The notes: a model not told the origin generated them from the letters alone. 64,000 bases of DNA from SXVE01 sp036388895 (GCA_036388895.1 DASVQY010000035.1:1-64000), one strand, 5' to 3'; counted from the first letter of the stretch, positions 7,918-15,706 are shown. Program-made: numbers and translations.

Positions 7918-7943
7918 GTCTCGAAAAGGGTCGTTTATGAGAC
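7918..7943 (-). repeat. 26-bp palindrome
   Basis: Arms GTCTCGAAAA and TTTATGAGAC, core GGGTCG. It lies 10 bp past the stop of the zinc-ribbon gene at 7954. Confidence 0.95.
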
Positions 7944-7953
7944 GAATAAATGA

Positions 7954-8250
7954 CTAACAAATTTGTCCACAATTAGGACACTCGCCACTTCCTTCTGGAT
8001 AATATATTGCACCACATCCATTTGGACATTCTTCTGGTTCTCCCATTGGTTTATACATTCCGTGACCCATTTTTAAATAATGAAGCGTTTGTGCTTCTTC
8101 CCAGGTCGAGGCTTCAAGTTGATGTATTAGCTTTGCGTTTTTTGGATTTGAGAAGTTAGCAATTGCTTCTTCCACAGCTTCGGCTTGTACAAGAACCATT
8201 TCGATTCCATCCTCATCTTCTGATTGCCAAGCTTCGTAAAATTTCTTCAT
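7954..8250 (-). CDS. Small protein with C-terminal zinc-ribbon-like Cys pairs
   Basis: 98 aa, no signal peptide. The first 65 residues are acidic and helical (YEAWQSEDEDG, then VEEAIANF, then WEEAQTLHYLKMGHGMY). The C-terminus has CPNGCGAIYYPEGSGECPNCGQIC-type spacing, i.e. CxxxC-x11-CxxC with an extra terminal Cys, which should bind one zinc ion. Function unknown. Occupies one palindrome-bounded unit. Confidence 0.7.
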   Translation of the reverse strand: MKKFYEAWQSEDEDGIEMVLVQAEAVEEAIANFSNPKNAKLIHQLEASTWEEAQTLHYLKMGHGMYKPMGEPEECPNGCGAIYYPEGSGECPNCGQIC

Positions 8251-8276
8251 CTGTTAATACATTTTACCTTTCTGAT

Positions 8277-8302
8277 GTCTCAGAAATGGTCGCTTGTGAG
8301 AC
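8277..8302 (-). repeat. 26-bp palindrome (TGGTCG core)
   Basis: Arms GTCTCAGAAA and CTTGTGAGAC. It lies 12 bp past the stop of the gene at 8315. Confidence 0.9.
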
Positions 8303-8314
8303 TGTAATTAAGTA

Positions 8315-8887
8315 TCAAGTGTTAGGTTTTGAAAAATCAAAGTTGTTTGGTAATAGTTGTTCACATAATTGGCGCAATTCATTTTGGTCATCACTAAATA
8401 AAGGGTCATATGTTTCCCCGTGATACTTCCGCCACCAATAACCTTCGCGGAATTGCCAAAAGGAAACCGGCGACCCTAATTCATTAAATAATTCGTTATT
8501 AACAACACATCGCAAACCTGTAAAATGTTTTCTTCCATCCAAACCTGCTTCGACACAACCCGGTAAATCAACCGAAGTTATATTTTCAGCGTCCCATCCG
8601 ACGTGAGCAAACCGGAAATCCGGGGCATTTCTTAACTGATGATACAAAAAAATACCAGTTTCAGTTGCCTCTAAAGCATCTCTAAGATTTTCAATGCCGC
8701 GACCATTTCCACATATATATGCTGAGGAAACACATAATCCGGGTACATCATTATTTTCAATATAAGCGCCAAAGCGAATTGTTCTTCCAGTTAAAAGTGT
8801 ATGGTCCAGATTGTGAAAATGGAGTTTGAGTTTTTGAAGACTTTCCTCATCTTTTCCCTCTATCCATAACTGAAAAATTAATGCCAT
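8315..8887 (-). CDS. Cytoplasmic protein of unknown function
   Basis: 190 aa without signal peptide or membrane span; mixed alpha/beta composition, Trp-rich C-terminus (VSFWQFREGYWWRKYHGETYD). The start gives MALIFQLWIEGKDEES. No family recognised. The soluble, mixed sequence and the position in an accessory array would fit an immunity-like or phage-related protein, but that is only a guess. Confidence 0.65.
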   Translation of the reverse strand: MALIFQLWIEGKDEESLQKLKLHFHNLDHTLLTGRTIRFGAYIENNDVPGLCVSSAYICGNGRGIENLRDALEATETGIFLYHQLRNAPDFRFAHVGWDAENITSVDLPGCVEAGLDGRKHFTGLRCVVNNELFNELGSPVSFWQFREGYWWRKYHGETYDPLFSDDQNELRQLCEQLLPNNFDFSKPNT

Positions 8888-8906
8888 ATTCTATTGTTTG
8901 AGAAGT

Positions 8907-8932
8907 GGTTCAAAATAGGTCGTTTTTGACAC
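8907..8932 (-). repeat. 26-bp palindrome (TAGGTCG core)
   Basis: Left arm GGTTCAAAA, right arm TTTTTGACAC. It lies 21 bp past the stop of the gene at 8954. Confidence 0.9.
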
Positions 8933-8953
8933 TGTTATACTAATCTCTCACTT

Positions 8954-9520
8954 TTAATTGGAACTATTACATCTAAATTTCTCGGGGTCTAATGTAAAAA
9001 CACTATCCTTTTTACATTTATATCTTCCCTTATTTTTTTTAGATGCCATTATACGGAGATCACTTACTGCTTTATCGTCGCTTAGATACGTGAATCGAAT
9101 GCTTTTCTCTTTATTAAAATGTATTATTTGACCTCCAACATCTCCATACGGACAAGCAGTAAAATCTTTTTTATTTAAGAATATGTCTTCGGGTTTCATT
9201 CTTAAATCTTTCTCAAACGTGAAGAATACATCTTCAACAATCCATATGCGGTCTTTTTCTGGTTTATCACTTTGATTACAATCTCTAAAATAATCGATTG
9301 AAACCTCTTGATTTTCGTTAATTGTGTAGGTTATTGAGAAATAATCTTCTCTTCCTTTGATAACATTATCTCCTTCACCATAAACCCTAGTTACATCTTC
9401 TAGTGTCGATACATATGGTGTTATTTTTAAGTATTCTTTACGAATGATTCTTTCCTGACCTAACACACTAAAGCTCAGAATGATAAAAAACGATATAGTG
9501 AAACCTATTTTGTTTAGCAT
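8954..9520 (-). CDS. Secreted protein of unknown function
   Basis: 188 aa from the ATG at 9518-9520, which has TTTTAGGA just upstream and gives a signal peptide ending FSVLGQ. A TTG at 9559 would start inside the upstream palindrome and is rejected. The mature part includes VSTLEDVTRVYGEGDN, a pattern common in exported proteins of this group, and two Cys pairs near the C-terminus (KCKK, RCN). Function unknown. Confidence 0.7.
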   Translation of the reverse strand: MLNKIGFTISFFIILSFSVLGQERIIRKEYLKITPYVSTLEDVTRVYGEGDNVIKGREDYFSITYTINENQEVSIDYFRDCNQSDKPEKDRIWIVEDVFFTFEKDLRMKPEDIFLNKKDFTACPYGDVGGQIIHFNKEKSIRFTYLSDDKAVSDLRIMASKKNKGRYKCKKDSVFTLDPEKFRCNSSN

Positions 9521-9552
9521 TTTTCCTAAAAAATATGATTGGTTTTTATTCT

Positions 9553-9578
9553 GTTTCAAAAAGGGTCGTTTATGACAC
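9553..9578 (-). repeat. 26-bp palindrome (GTTTC/GACAC class)
   Basis: Identical over 26 bp to the copies at 3879 and 4130. Only 8 bp separate it from the next copy, so no gene lies between them. Confidence 0.95.
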
Positions 9579-9586
9579 GCTTGATT

Positions 9587-9612
9587 GTTTCACAAAGGAG
9601 CGTTTTTGAGAC
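9587..9612 (-). repeat. 26-bp palindrome (GGAGCG core)
   Basis: Arms GTTTCACAAA and TTTTTGAGAC with GGAGCG core, the variant also present at 73-97. It ends 3 bp before the stop codon of the gene at 9616. Confidence 0.9.
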
Positions 9613-9615
9613 TGA

Positions 9616-9936
9616 TTATTTGTCTCTTAGTTTTTTTTTCTTGTCCAACCGTTGAATGTAAGCTCGAATGCCTGCAATTGAAAGAAGTAACGGACCAATT
9701 AACACTAACCAGCTGAAGTAAACAAGATAGCTATGCCCTTCTTGATTGATAATCGCAGGTTCTAGGTCCGAGTGAATTTCAAATGCTTGCGACCAGTAAA
9801 ATAAGAACACAAATGGAAGAATTGGAACCAAGAAAAGCGGATGATGCCGAACAAGCAAAAAGCCTCCAATTTCAAAGATTACAAAGAATCCCCAAAACAC
9901 AGATAAGGGCACGGTTTCAATCTCAAATAAAAGCAT
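9616..9936 (-). CDS. Small integral membrane protein
   Basis: 106 aa, three predicted membrane spans (about 10-28, 32-48 and 72-92) and a basic cytoplasmic tail RLDKKKKLRDK. No family recognised. It ends 3 bp from its palindrome. Confidence 0.65.
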   Translation of the reverse strand: MLLFEIETVPLSVFWGFFVIFEIGGFLLVRHHPLFLVPILPFVFLFYWSQAFEIHSDLEPAIINQEGHSYLVYFSWLVLIGPLLLSIAGIRAYIQRLDKKKKLRDK

Positions 9937-9977
9937 AAGTATACCGATAATCTGTAAATCTTACTCTTTCAAATTAC

Positions 9978-10003
9978 GTCTCAAAAAGGGTCGTTTGTGA
10001 GAC
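9978..10003 (-). repeat. 26-bp palindrome
   Basis: Arms GTCTCAAAAA and TTTGTGAGAC, core GGGTCG, with one extra C-G pair outside. It lies 55 bp past the stop of the gene at 10059. Confidence 0.95.
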
Positions 10004-10058
10004 GCTCTGAATCCTAATTTTGCGATCTACAAACATGGTCTAATCTGATTGCAATTAT

Positions 10059-10436
10059 TTACCAGAATAAGAATGATGAAGCCGGGTAGCTGGTGAAAAT
10101 TTCGTATTCCATCAGCGTGCCGTTCTGTTCGTTAAAGTAGAGATCCGCTCTAGTATATGCCTCCCTGAATAAAATTCTTTCTTCGCGGGTCGCGGTTATC
10201 CATTCTCCCTTTATATCTCTATATCGTGCCATCTCTTTTGGAACTGTCATAAAGGTAAAAGAATTCTCCTCAAGAAATCGTATTACCTCCTTTTTCGATG
10301 ATCCAACTGGAACTGTCGAGTCAATGTTTGCTCGTATTTCATTTTCCGGAAGTGGATAACAGATTAAGAAAAGCGTTATCAGGATGATCGTTATCGATAC
10401 AAAGAAAATTCCTAATTTTAATTTTGCATTTCTCAT
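10059..10436 (-). CDS. Membrane-anchored small protein
   Basis: 125 aa: one N-terminal membrane span (about 8-28), then a short extracytoplasmic domain with VPVGSSKKEVIRFLEENSF and YFNEQNGTLMEYEIF. The helix followed by strands resembles small BamE/SmpA-like folds, but similarity is weak and I would not name it. Single gene between two palindromes. Confidence 0.65.
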   Translation of the reverse strand: MRNAKLKLGIFFVSITIILITLFLICYPLPENEIRANIDSTVPVGSSKKEVIRFLEENSFTFMTVPKEMARYRDIKGEWITATREERILFREAYTRADLYFNEQNGTLMEYEIFTSYPASSFLFW

Positions 10437-10468
10437 ATCAATTCACAGGTAACGATTTCAATAAAGGA

Positions 10469-10494
10469 GTCTCAAAAAGGGTCGTTTTTGAAAT
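10469..10494 (-). repeat. 26-bp palindrome
   Basis: Arms GTCTCAAAAA and TTTTTGAAAT, core GGGTCG. There is no minus-strand gene to its right; the next gene (10825) is on the plus strand. Confidence 0.95.
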
Positions 10495-10824
10495 AAACAA
10501 AATCAAAATGAATACATGATTCATCTTAATTTTCTTGACAAGTAAATATGTCTATCTATATCTTGTAAATGCTGATTTTATTAAAGATACAAGATTTTGG
10601 TTTTATTCCAATTATATGACTGCCTTTCAATAAATGAATACAAACAATAATAAAAAAATGCACTTTTTTATACGAAAAGCGGTGATCTTAGTATCTTTTA
10701 GTCTTATAGCGTTAGAAAGAACTTTTGCATTTGCACTAACTATTTATAAAAGTTACGGCATTAAACATAGCGCCATATTTTTTTAGAAATACATTATTTG
10801 CAAAAAAACTGATTCAATAAAACT
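10495..10824. other. Intergenic, one weak small ORF
   Basis: AT-rich 330-bp gap. A 50-codon plus-strand frame (10634-10786, with a hydrophobic segment VILVSFSLIALE) is possible but has no ribosome site. Otherwise it should contain the promoter of the plus-strand gene at 10825. If a minus-strand unit once followed the palindrome at 10469 it has been lost. Confidence 0.4.
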
Positions 10825-11613
10825 ATGAAATTTAATAAGAATCAACTTTTGTTCTTCGTATTGATATGTTCCTTAACTATCACAATTAATGCCCAGAAAA
10901 CTTTGGAGAAACCGTATCAGAAATGGAGTAAAAGTGATGCAATGAAAATTTTAACTGCATCCGCGTGGGCACAAACCTACCAATCACCAGAGGCTTCTGC
11001 ATTAGCCGCTCAACAGGAAATCCGTCGTGAACAGGGACAAACTGCCACAAGGGGTGGAAATGATCCTAAAAGTACCCCGCGTGATTTCGGTCAGCCTCCG
11101 GTGGTTATTCGACTACATTCAGCGTTGCCAGTTCGGCAGGCGCTAGTTCGCATCAGGCAAATTGAATCAGGTTATGACAAGATGGATGAAAAACAGCGTG
11201 CAGATTTTGACAAATCATCACGGGGCTTTTTAGATTGTGCAATTTGTAAGAATTTTTATGTAATAACCTTAACGAAATTTATTGATTCTTCAGGGCAATA
11301 TGTTGATGAAGGCATATTTCAAAGAATGGAATTTGAACAACTAAAAAATAACGTCTGGCTGGTTAATGAAAAAGGAGAACGGCGTAATCTAATACAATTT
11401 AATCCACCTAAAACAGCAGCTGATATGGCTGTCTTTTACTTTGCAAGAGTAGATGATAAAGGCATTTCTTTTTTAACACCGGAAAGCAAAAAGTTTGAGT
11501 TTGTATTTAATAATGGTTTTTTGGACAGTCGAAATCCTTATACACCAATGTTGCCACGACGTTTTGAGTTTAATGTAACAAAATTAATAGTCGACGGTAA
11601 TCTTTTGTTTTAA
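10825..11613 (+). CDS. Secreted protein of unknown function (acidobacterial type)
   Basis: 262 aa with a signal peptide ending TINAQ. The start of the mature part, PYQKWSKSDAMKILTASAWA, followed by a Gln/Ala/Arg-rich linker and PPVVIRLHSALPVRQAL, is a pattern I associate with a widespread exported family of Acidobacteriota of unknown role. One CxxC (DCAICKN) lies in the middle. It is on the opposite strand from the surrounding array and has no correctly oriented palindrome after its stop. Confidence 0.7.
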   Translation: MKFNKNQLLFFVLICSLTITINAQKTLEKPYQKWSKSDAMKILTASAWAQTYQSPEASALAAQQEIRREQGQTATRGGNDPKSTPRDFGQPPVVIRLHSALPVRQALVRIRQIESGYDKMDEKQRADFDKSSRGFLDCAICKNFYVITLTKFIDSSGQYVDEGIFQRMEFEQLKNNVWLVNEKGERRNLIQFNPPKTAADMAVFYFARVDDKGISFLTPESKKFEFVFNNGFLDSRNPYTPMLPRRFEFNVTKLIVDGNLLF

Positions 11614-11792
11614 TTATTTCGACGATCAATAAAGAATTACTAACTTTTCCGAGAATCCCTCAGTCCGAGCGAACGGTAATAAACATTCATTCTCAAAAAA
11701 CTGTAGATAAAAATCTACTTTATTTTTTCATTGTTTGAAAAGTTACTATTAATTTCTCTTTTTCCCGTATCGATTAACTTATCAGAAAAAAA

Positions 11793-11818
11793 GTCTCAAA
11801 AAGGGTCGTTTATGATAC
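11793..11818 (-). repeat. 26-bp palindrome
   Basis: Arms GTCTCAAAAA and TTTATGATAC, core GGGTCG. It ends 4 bp before the stop of the gene at 11823. Confidence 0.95.
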
Positions 11819-11822
11819 AAGC

Positions 11823-12098
11823 TTAATTTGCTTTACTTGTTCTTTCAAAAGTAGCCAATTCAAGGATTCCGTATTCTGGACAATCTATTACTGTAAAGAA
11901 GATGCGCTCTTTGTCCTTATCATAATAACATCGCGGAAAAGTCGAATTATTTATTGCGGTCTGCATTCTATAATGTCCTTCGCCTCGATACGGCATATAT
12001 CTGTATTTTCCATTCTTTAGTGGATATTCTGATTCTTCAAAACAGCCAACCTCGTTTCCGTCATAGAAAAATTCTAGTTCAGACATATTCAAATTCAC
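11823..12098 (-). CDS. Small soluble protein of unknown function
   Basis: 91 aa, no signal peptide; probably starts at the first ATG or at Met5 (MSELEFFYDGNEVG). Rich in Tyr, Arg and Glu, with beta-strand pattern YRYMPYRGEGHYRMQT. The family is not recognised. Lies between palindromes at 11793 and 12112. Confidence 0.6.
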   Translation of the reverse strand: MNLNMSELEFFYDGNEVGCFEESEYPLKNGKYRYMPYRGEGHYRMQTAINNSTFPRCYYDKDKERIFFTVIDCPEYGILELATFERTSKAN

Positions 12099-12111
12099 TT
12101 TAGCGGTGAGC

Positions 12112-12137
12112 GTCTCAAAAAAGGTCGTTTTTGAGAC
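12112..12137 (-). repeat. 26-bp palindrome next to the recombinase remnant
   Basis: Arms GTCTCAAAAA and TTTTTGAGAC are perfectly complementary; core AGGTCG. It lies 30 bp past the end of the dead tyrosine recombinase and is the last copy before an 8.5-kb stretch without any. Confidence 0.95.
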
Positions 12138-12167
12138 GGTTTATTATATCACTACCAGTTTTTTGTA

Positions 12168-12782
12168 TTAGACATTTTTGCGGAAAAGCATTTGTTCAAG
12201 TTGATCTGTCGCGTCATTTGGCATATTCGGCAAAACGTGTGAATAAACGTCAAGCGTTAGGGTTATTGTTGAATGTCCAAGCCTTTCTGAAACTATCTTT
12301 GGATTAATCCCAGCTTGAAGTAAAAGTGTTGCTGTTGTATGTCTCAAATCATAGAGCCTGATTGAAGTTCGGATATTTGCTTTTTTCAAAATTCGCTTGA
12401 AATGTCTGGTTATATTCGGCGGATTCAAAGGCGTTCCGATTTATGACGGAAATACTAAATCATTCTGTTGCCAAATTGCGCCAAGTTTTAAGCGTTCTTC
12501 ATTTTGTCGTATTCGATGCCGCCGTAATTCCTGCATTATTGATAAAGGCAAAGGAATTGTTCGGCGTGATTTTGCAGTTTTCGGTTGTGAAAAATGCCAA
12601 CCTCCACAGGTTCGATGCCAAACAACCGCTTGTTGAACCGTCGCCGTATTTTGTTCAAAGTTAATGTCTTTCCATTGCAATCCGAGATATTCTTGACATA
12701 GCATCGCGGCAGCTAATGCAAAAGAGAACATCGTTTCAAAACGTTCACCTTTCAGAGTTTGAATCCTTGTCGTAAGTAAAAT
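12168..12782 (-). pseudogene. Tyrosine recombinase (phage-type integrase), inactivated
   Basis: C-terminal catalytic half of a site-specific recombinase. Recognisable parts are LKGERF, EYLGLQWKDINFE, KTAKSRRTIPLP, RLYDLRHTTATLLLQAG and VSERLGHSTITLTLDVYSHV (nucleophile Tyr). A TAA at 12441-12443 interrupts the frame exactly where relatives read VFPSEIGTPL, so one base change explains it. The first catalytic Arg, expected after Met in the MRxxEYL region, is Leu (MLCQEYL). The frame is closed upstream by two stops at about 12783, so the N-terminal core-binding domain is missing. It is dead on three counts and probably belonged to the small element at 12.2-15 kb. Confidence 0.85.
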
Positions 12783-12948
12783 CTAGTACTATTTTGTTAA
12801 TGCCTATTTCTTTTCCGATTTTACTGATAAAGGCTTCTACCTCTTTTTCATTAAAAGCCAGATTCCTCATCTGAGAATCAGTCATTTCATCTGCAAAATC
12901 TAAATCGAATAATTCAGCTTCTTTTGTTTTCCAAGCATCAATACCCAA
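12745..12948 (-). CDS. Small acidic protein, doubtful
   Basis: 67 codons from a TTG, overlapping the recombinase remnant in another frame. The sequence is acidic and helical (EAELFDLDFADEMTDSQMRN) with composition more protein-like than most shadow frames, and the frame stays open further upstream without an ATG. It could be a real small element gene or the end of a decayed one. Confidence 0.35.
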   Translation of the reverse strand: MGIDAWKTKEAELFDLDFADEMTDSQMRNLAFNEKEVEAFISKIGKEIGINKIVLDFTYDKDSNSER

Positions 12949-12986
12949 TCCGATTTCTTCATAAATTGAATGTGTAGTTCTAACAT

Positions 12987-13322
12987 TTACGCAATAAAAA
13001 TAAGCGCATTATCTTGCTGATTCATAAAAAAAGCGTTCTTTTTTTTGCCCTTAGTTATTAGTTCTTCTTTAATCGAAAGTGAAAGCCAGAACATTACATT
13101 CCGACAATGTTTTAATCTCTGTGAAAGCCGCACAAGCCGCATTTTGAGAATTTGTTCAGCCTGTAAAGCGAAGTCCGGCTTTATCCAATTTTCGTTCGGC
13201 GCGGCTAGTGAAATAGCTTCCATCTCGCCTTTATCATCGCGGTTTTCCGCGACTTCGTACAAAATGAATCGTTCGCGTTTTGAAAGTTTGTCGTAATTTT
13301 TTCTAAGGCTTTTAAGATTCAT
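12987..13322 (-). CDS. Element-encoded protein of unknown function
   Basis: 111 aa, helical and basic: LSKRERFILYEVAENRDDKG then APNENWIKPDF. The ATG overlaps the stop of the upstream gene (ATGA at 13319-13322), so the two are translationally coupled. No family recognised; position beside a replication initiator and an integrase remnant marks it as part of the mobile element. Confidence 0.65.
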   Translation of the reverse strand: MNLKSLRKNYDKLSKRERFILYEVAENRDDKGEMEAISLAAPNENWIKPDFALQAEQILKMRLVRLSQRLKHCRNVMFWLSLSIKEELITKGKKKNAFFMNQQDNALIFIA

Positions 13323-13705
13323 TTGTTTTGCTTCCTTAAATTCATCGCATTTTCGACAGCCTTAAGCCTTTGTTCCAATTCGCCGACTTTCAAGGCTTCG
13401 ATGTAACCGTGTGCGATTGACACAAGCAGCTGTCCGCGCTGAATTGAATTATCTAAGCCAACCGACTCCTGCAAAGCATAGTCAAGAATAATCAATACGC
13501 TTGAAATGTCTCGGATCGCCGAAGGTAAAACAGTTGCGTCGGCATAATGCGGTTGTTTGGTTGCGAGTCCGCCGTTTCGCCGTGCTGACGCTCGTTCTTT
13601 TCCTTTAGTCGCATCGTGCATAAAGCAAACGCCGCTTTCATTAGCAAACGCTCTGCATCGCTCACCGCGACTGTTTTCTGCGTTACATTGTTTCTTGTCT
13701 GACAT
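13319..13705 (-). CDS. Cys/His-motif protein of the mobile element
   Basis: 128 aa. The N-terminus CNAENSRGERCRAFANESG then VCFMHDATKGK matches the C-x8-C-x9-C-x2-H arrangement common in small phage and plasmid proteins that list RCRA...CxxH (zinc-binding, HNH-like or DNA-binding). The C-terminal half is helical. Overlaps the next gene by 4 bp (ATGA), showing an operon read leftwards from the replication gene. Confidence 0.7.
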   Translation of the reverse strand: MSDKKQCNAENSRGERCRAFANESGVCFMHDATKGKERASARRNGGLATKQPHYADATVLPSAIRDISSVLIILDYALQESVGLDNSIQRGQLLVSIAHGYIEALKVGELEQRLKAVENAMNLRKQNK

Positions 13706-13769
13706 AAGCGTTAGTTACCAAGCCTTAAGTTATCTTGATTTGTATTTAATGCAACAAAATCCTACGTTG

Positions 13770-14642
13770 TTACTCAAGAGATTTACTCTGTTTCCAAACT
13801 TTCGCCTTACGGCATTCTTTGGCATCGCGAAAATATGAATCTTTGAAAAATCCAAGACTTTCATCTTTGTAAAAAAGTTCGCCGCGCAGCTTTAACATTT
13901 CAAGAAATGCGCAAAAATTCATTGTTTTTTTTGTCGGAAAAGTTTCTAAAAGATTTTCAAGGTTTGTTTTGTCGTTAGTTATCAGTTCATAGAAATTAAG
14001 ATTTTCGAGAACTTCGGACATTACGAAATCGGAAACGTCCTGAGTTAATAAACTTTGGGTTGTTTTGTTTCGTAAAGATAATTTTTCAACTATTGAATCA
14101 ATTGCATAGCTTTTGAAATAGGAATGCTCGAACCGCAAAATGCCTTTGGCTGTTTTGATGTTTTTCGCCTTCACCTGTTTTGTTGCTAAGACTTCCCGAA
14201 ACTTGCCATAAATGCGGATTTGTCGAGATTTAGCTTTGAAGTAAAGTGTCGAATCGTTATAAAGCAATTTCTCCATTCGCGGCAAAATCTTATCGGATAG
14301 CTTCTTAATCACTTGAAAAACTTTTGCCTCTGATAAGGGAAAATCTTTTGCAAAATCAATACGGCTAACCATTGCCGTTTTTGCGTCAAAATGCTGACCG
14401 CTGTTAGCTTCGACATATTCGGCAATCATTTTCAAACCTTCTGAAACTTCCATTTGATTCGGCAATCGCGCATTATGCCCAAAAAGCATTTTGGGCAAAG
14501 ATACTTCTGCCGAAAGATGCCAGATGCCGTTTGGCGTTTTAATCATTGTCAAATTTGGTAGATAGTCCGAGCCTTTCCCGTTTAGCGTTTTCAAATCTAA
14601 AATCTCGCTGACTTCTTTCACCGTCAAAAGTTTATGTGTCAT
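13770..14642 (-). CDS. Phage/plasmid replication initiator, gene II/X type
   Basis: 290 aa. The features SRIDFAKDF, LYNDSTLYFKAKSRQIRIYGKF (in two blocks) and GILRFEHSYFK fit the phage gene II/X and CRI replication proteins that start rolling-circle replication of filamentous-type phages and small plasmids. The start has AAGGAG 9 nt upstream. It heads the leftward run of element genes. A nested inverted repeat just upstream (14668-14706) could be its origin. Identification is by pattern only. Confidence 0.7.
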   Translation of the reverse strand: MTHKLLTVKEVSEILDLKTLNGKGSDYLPNLTMIKTPNGIWHLSAEVSLPKMLFGHNARLPNQMEVSEGLKMIAEYVEANSGQHFDAKTAMVSRIDFAKDFPLSEAKVFQVIKKLSDKILPRMEKLLYNDSTLYFKAKSRQIRIYGKFREVLATKQVKAKNIKTAKGILRFEHSYFKSYAIDSIVEKLSLRNKTTQSLLTQDVSDFVMSEVLENLNFYELITNDKTNLENLLETFPTKKTMNFCAFLEMLKLRGELFYKDESLGFFKDSYFRDAKECRKAKVWKQSKSLE

Positions 14643-14667
14643 TAAATAAAGTCTCCTTAAAATAAAA

Positions 14668-14706
14668 AATCGCTGCTAAATGAGATGAACTCATCTAACA
14701 ACGATT
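14668..14706. repeat. Nested inverted repeat upstream of the replication gene
   Basis: AATCG and CGATT (14668-14672, 14702-14706) enclose AGATGA and TCATCT (14683-14688, 14691-14696). This can form a cruciform right before the replication initiator; a nicking origin or an autoregulatory site are both possible. Confidence 0.4.
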
Positions 14707-14723
14707 AAACAGTATAAAAATAT

Positions 14724-14751
14724 GTCTTAGGGATTAGATACGGGGTAAGAC
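14724..14751. terminator. Short hairpin, possible terminator
   Basis: GTCTTA and TAAGAC arms around a G-rich loop, followed by TTTTTT on the plus strand. Lies between the replication gene and the small frame at 14756. Confidence 0.35.
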
Positions 14752-14755
14752 TTTT

Positions 14756-14947
14756 TTATTCGTTTCCTAAATCCTTATCAATTCTTTCAACTATTTTATT
14801 TAAATTAAGAGTGACAAAGTATTTGCGAACCGCTTCCATATCATCCAAAAACTTTTTACTGCTTATATCTTCATCTTCAATTTGAAGTTTCTCTTTCTCA
14901 AAACTTGAAGGAAGTTTAATAATTTGCTTTTTGCTAAATCCTATCAA
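14756..14947 (-). CDS. Small charged protein, doubtful
   Basis: 63 codons from a TTG: basic start (IGFSKKQIIKLPSSFEKEK) then acidic and helical. No good ribosome site and no family recognised. Plausible as an element gene, such as a small DNA-binding or antitoxin-like protein, but support is weak. Confidence 0.35.
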   Translation of the reverse strand: MIGFSKKQIIKLPSSFEKEKLQIEDEDISSKKFLDDMEAVRKYFVTLNLNKIVERIDKDLGNE

Positions 14948-14996
14948 AAATTAAACAACTTCAGCTTTTTTGGTAAAATGAAATATCAATCATTTT

Positions 14997-15629
14997 TTAT
15001 TTGAGGGCTTGAGTCGCATTTGCAGAAGTAACATAAATCAGACCCAGATTCTCTTTTGAGTTGAAATCGGCAACACGAAAAACATGACCTACGAACGAGC
15101 TGCCGTCATAAACTTGACCCGGTTTGATCTCTCTCGGATTGTTCTCTTCCTTACAGTCAAAATTGATCCAGTTGATGCGAAGAGTTCTTTTTGTATTGTT
15201 TGTCCACTTGATGTTAACTTTTTGATTTGAAGATTGTGAACAAACTTGTGAATTTTTCGATTGAATTATTTTAATTGAAGATACGCTGTCGTTTTTGATC
15301 GTCGGGTTGTTTCTTAAATCATCGTCATGACCGTCGAATATTTCGCACGCGCCCGTAAAATTGTCTCCGTCACACGCGATTGCATAAACCCCCTTGCCAA
15401 CCTTAATCGAACTCATAGCATTATTTGCTAAACCGATTGCCGCGGCATCTTTATATTCGCCAACTTTTAATTTCACGCATTGACCGCCGCCATTATGATT
15501 AGACGTATGTTCAAAGACGATCACTTCACCATCTGCGGGATTACCGCAATTCTGTTGTTGAGCGGAAACACTTTCGTTAAAGACCATCATCAAACCAAAC
15601 ATCATCGTTAAAAACATTATTTTTTTCAT
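14997..15629 (-). CDS. Secreted beta/gamma-crystallin plus VHL-beta-like protein
   Basis: 210 aa. A signal peptide ends SVSAQ. Residues about 32-112 look like a beta/gamma-crystallin pair: GEVIVFEHTSNHNGGGQC, AMSSIKVGKGVYAIAC, DNFTGACEIFDG, NDSVSSIKII. Residues about 135-205 look like a von Hippel-Lindau beta domain: VNIKWTNNTKRTLRINWINF, EIKPGQVYDGSSFVGHVFRV, LGLIYV. Both are extracellular beta folds, so a structural or ligand-binding role outside the cytoplasm is likely. The intrinsic start is good (ATG, poly-A/AGGAG-poor leader GGGAGAAAA). Confidence 0.75.
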   Translation of the reverse strand: MKKIMFLTMMFGLMMVFNESVSAQQQNCGNPADGEVIVFEHTSNHNGGGQCVKLKVGEYKDAAAIGLANNAMSSIKVGKGVYAIACDGDNFTGACEIFDGHDDDLRNNPTIKNDSVSSIKIIQSKNSQVCSQSSNQKVNIKWTNNTKRTLRINWINFDCKEENNPREIKPGQVYDGSSFVGHVFRVADFNSKENLGLIYVTSANATQALK

Positions 15630-15706
15630 TATTTTTTTTCTCCCGGTTTTTTATTTTTTATTTTTCCGAATGCGACTCGAAATAAATTCCATCGCGTCGT
15701 CTTTTC

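Noticed and set aside
7881..7972. N-terminal extension of the TonB-domain gene
   Set aside because: It would encode the palindrome itself and overlap the upstream gene's stop codon; the GTG at 7879 gives a clean signal peptide.
6300..12140. Palindromes as classic Rho-independent terminators
   Set aside because: No T-run follows the stem, the loop is fixed and asymmetric, and separate T-tailed terminators exist in the window (300, 48665, 58378). Some terminator function is still possible.
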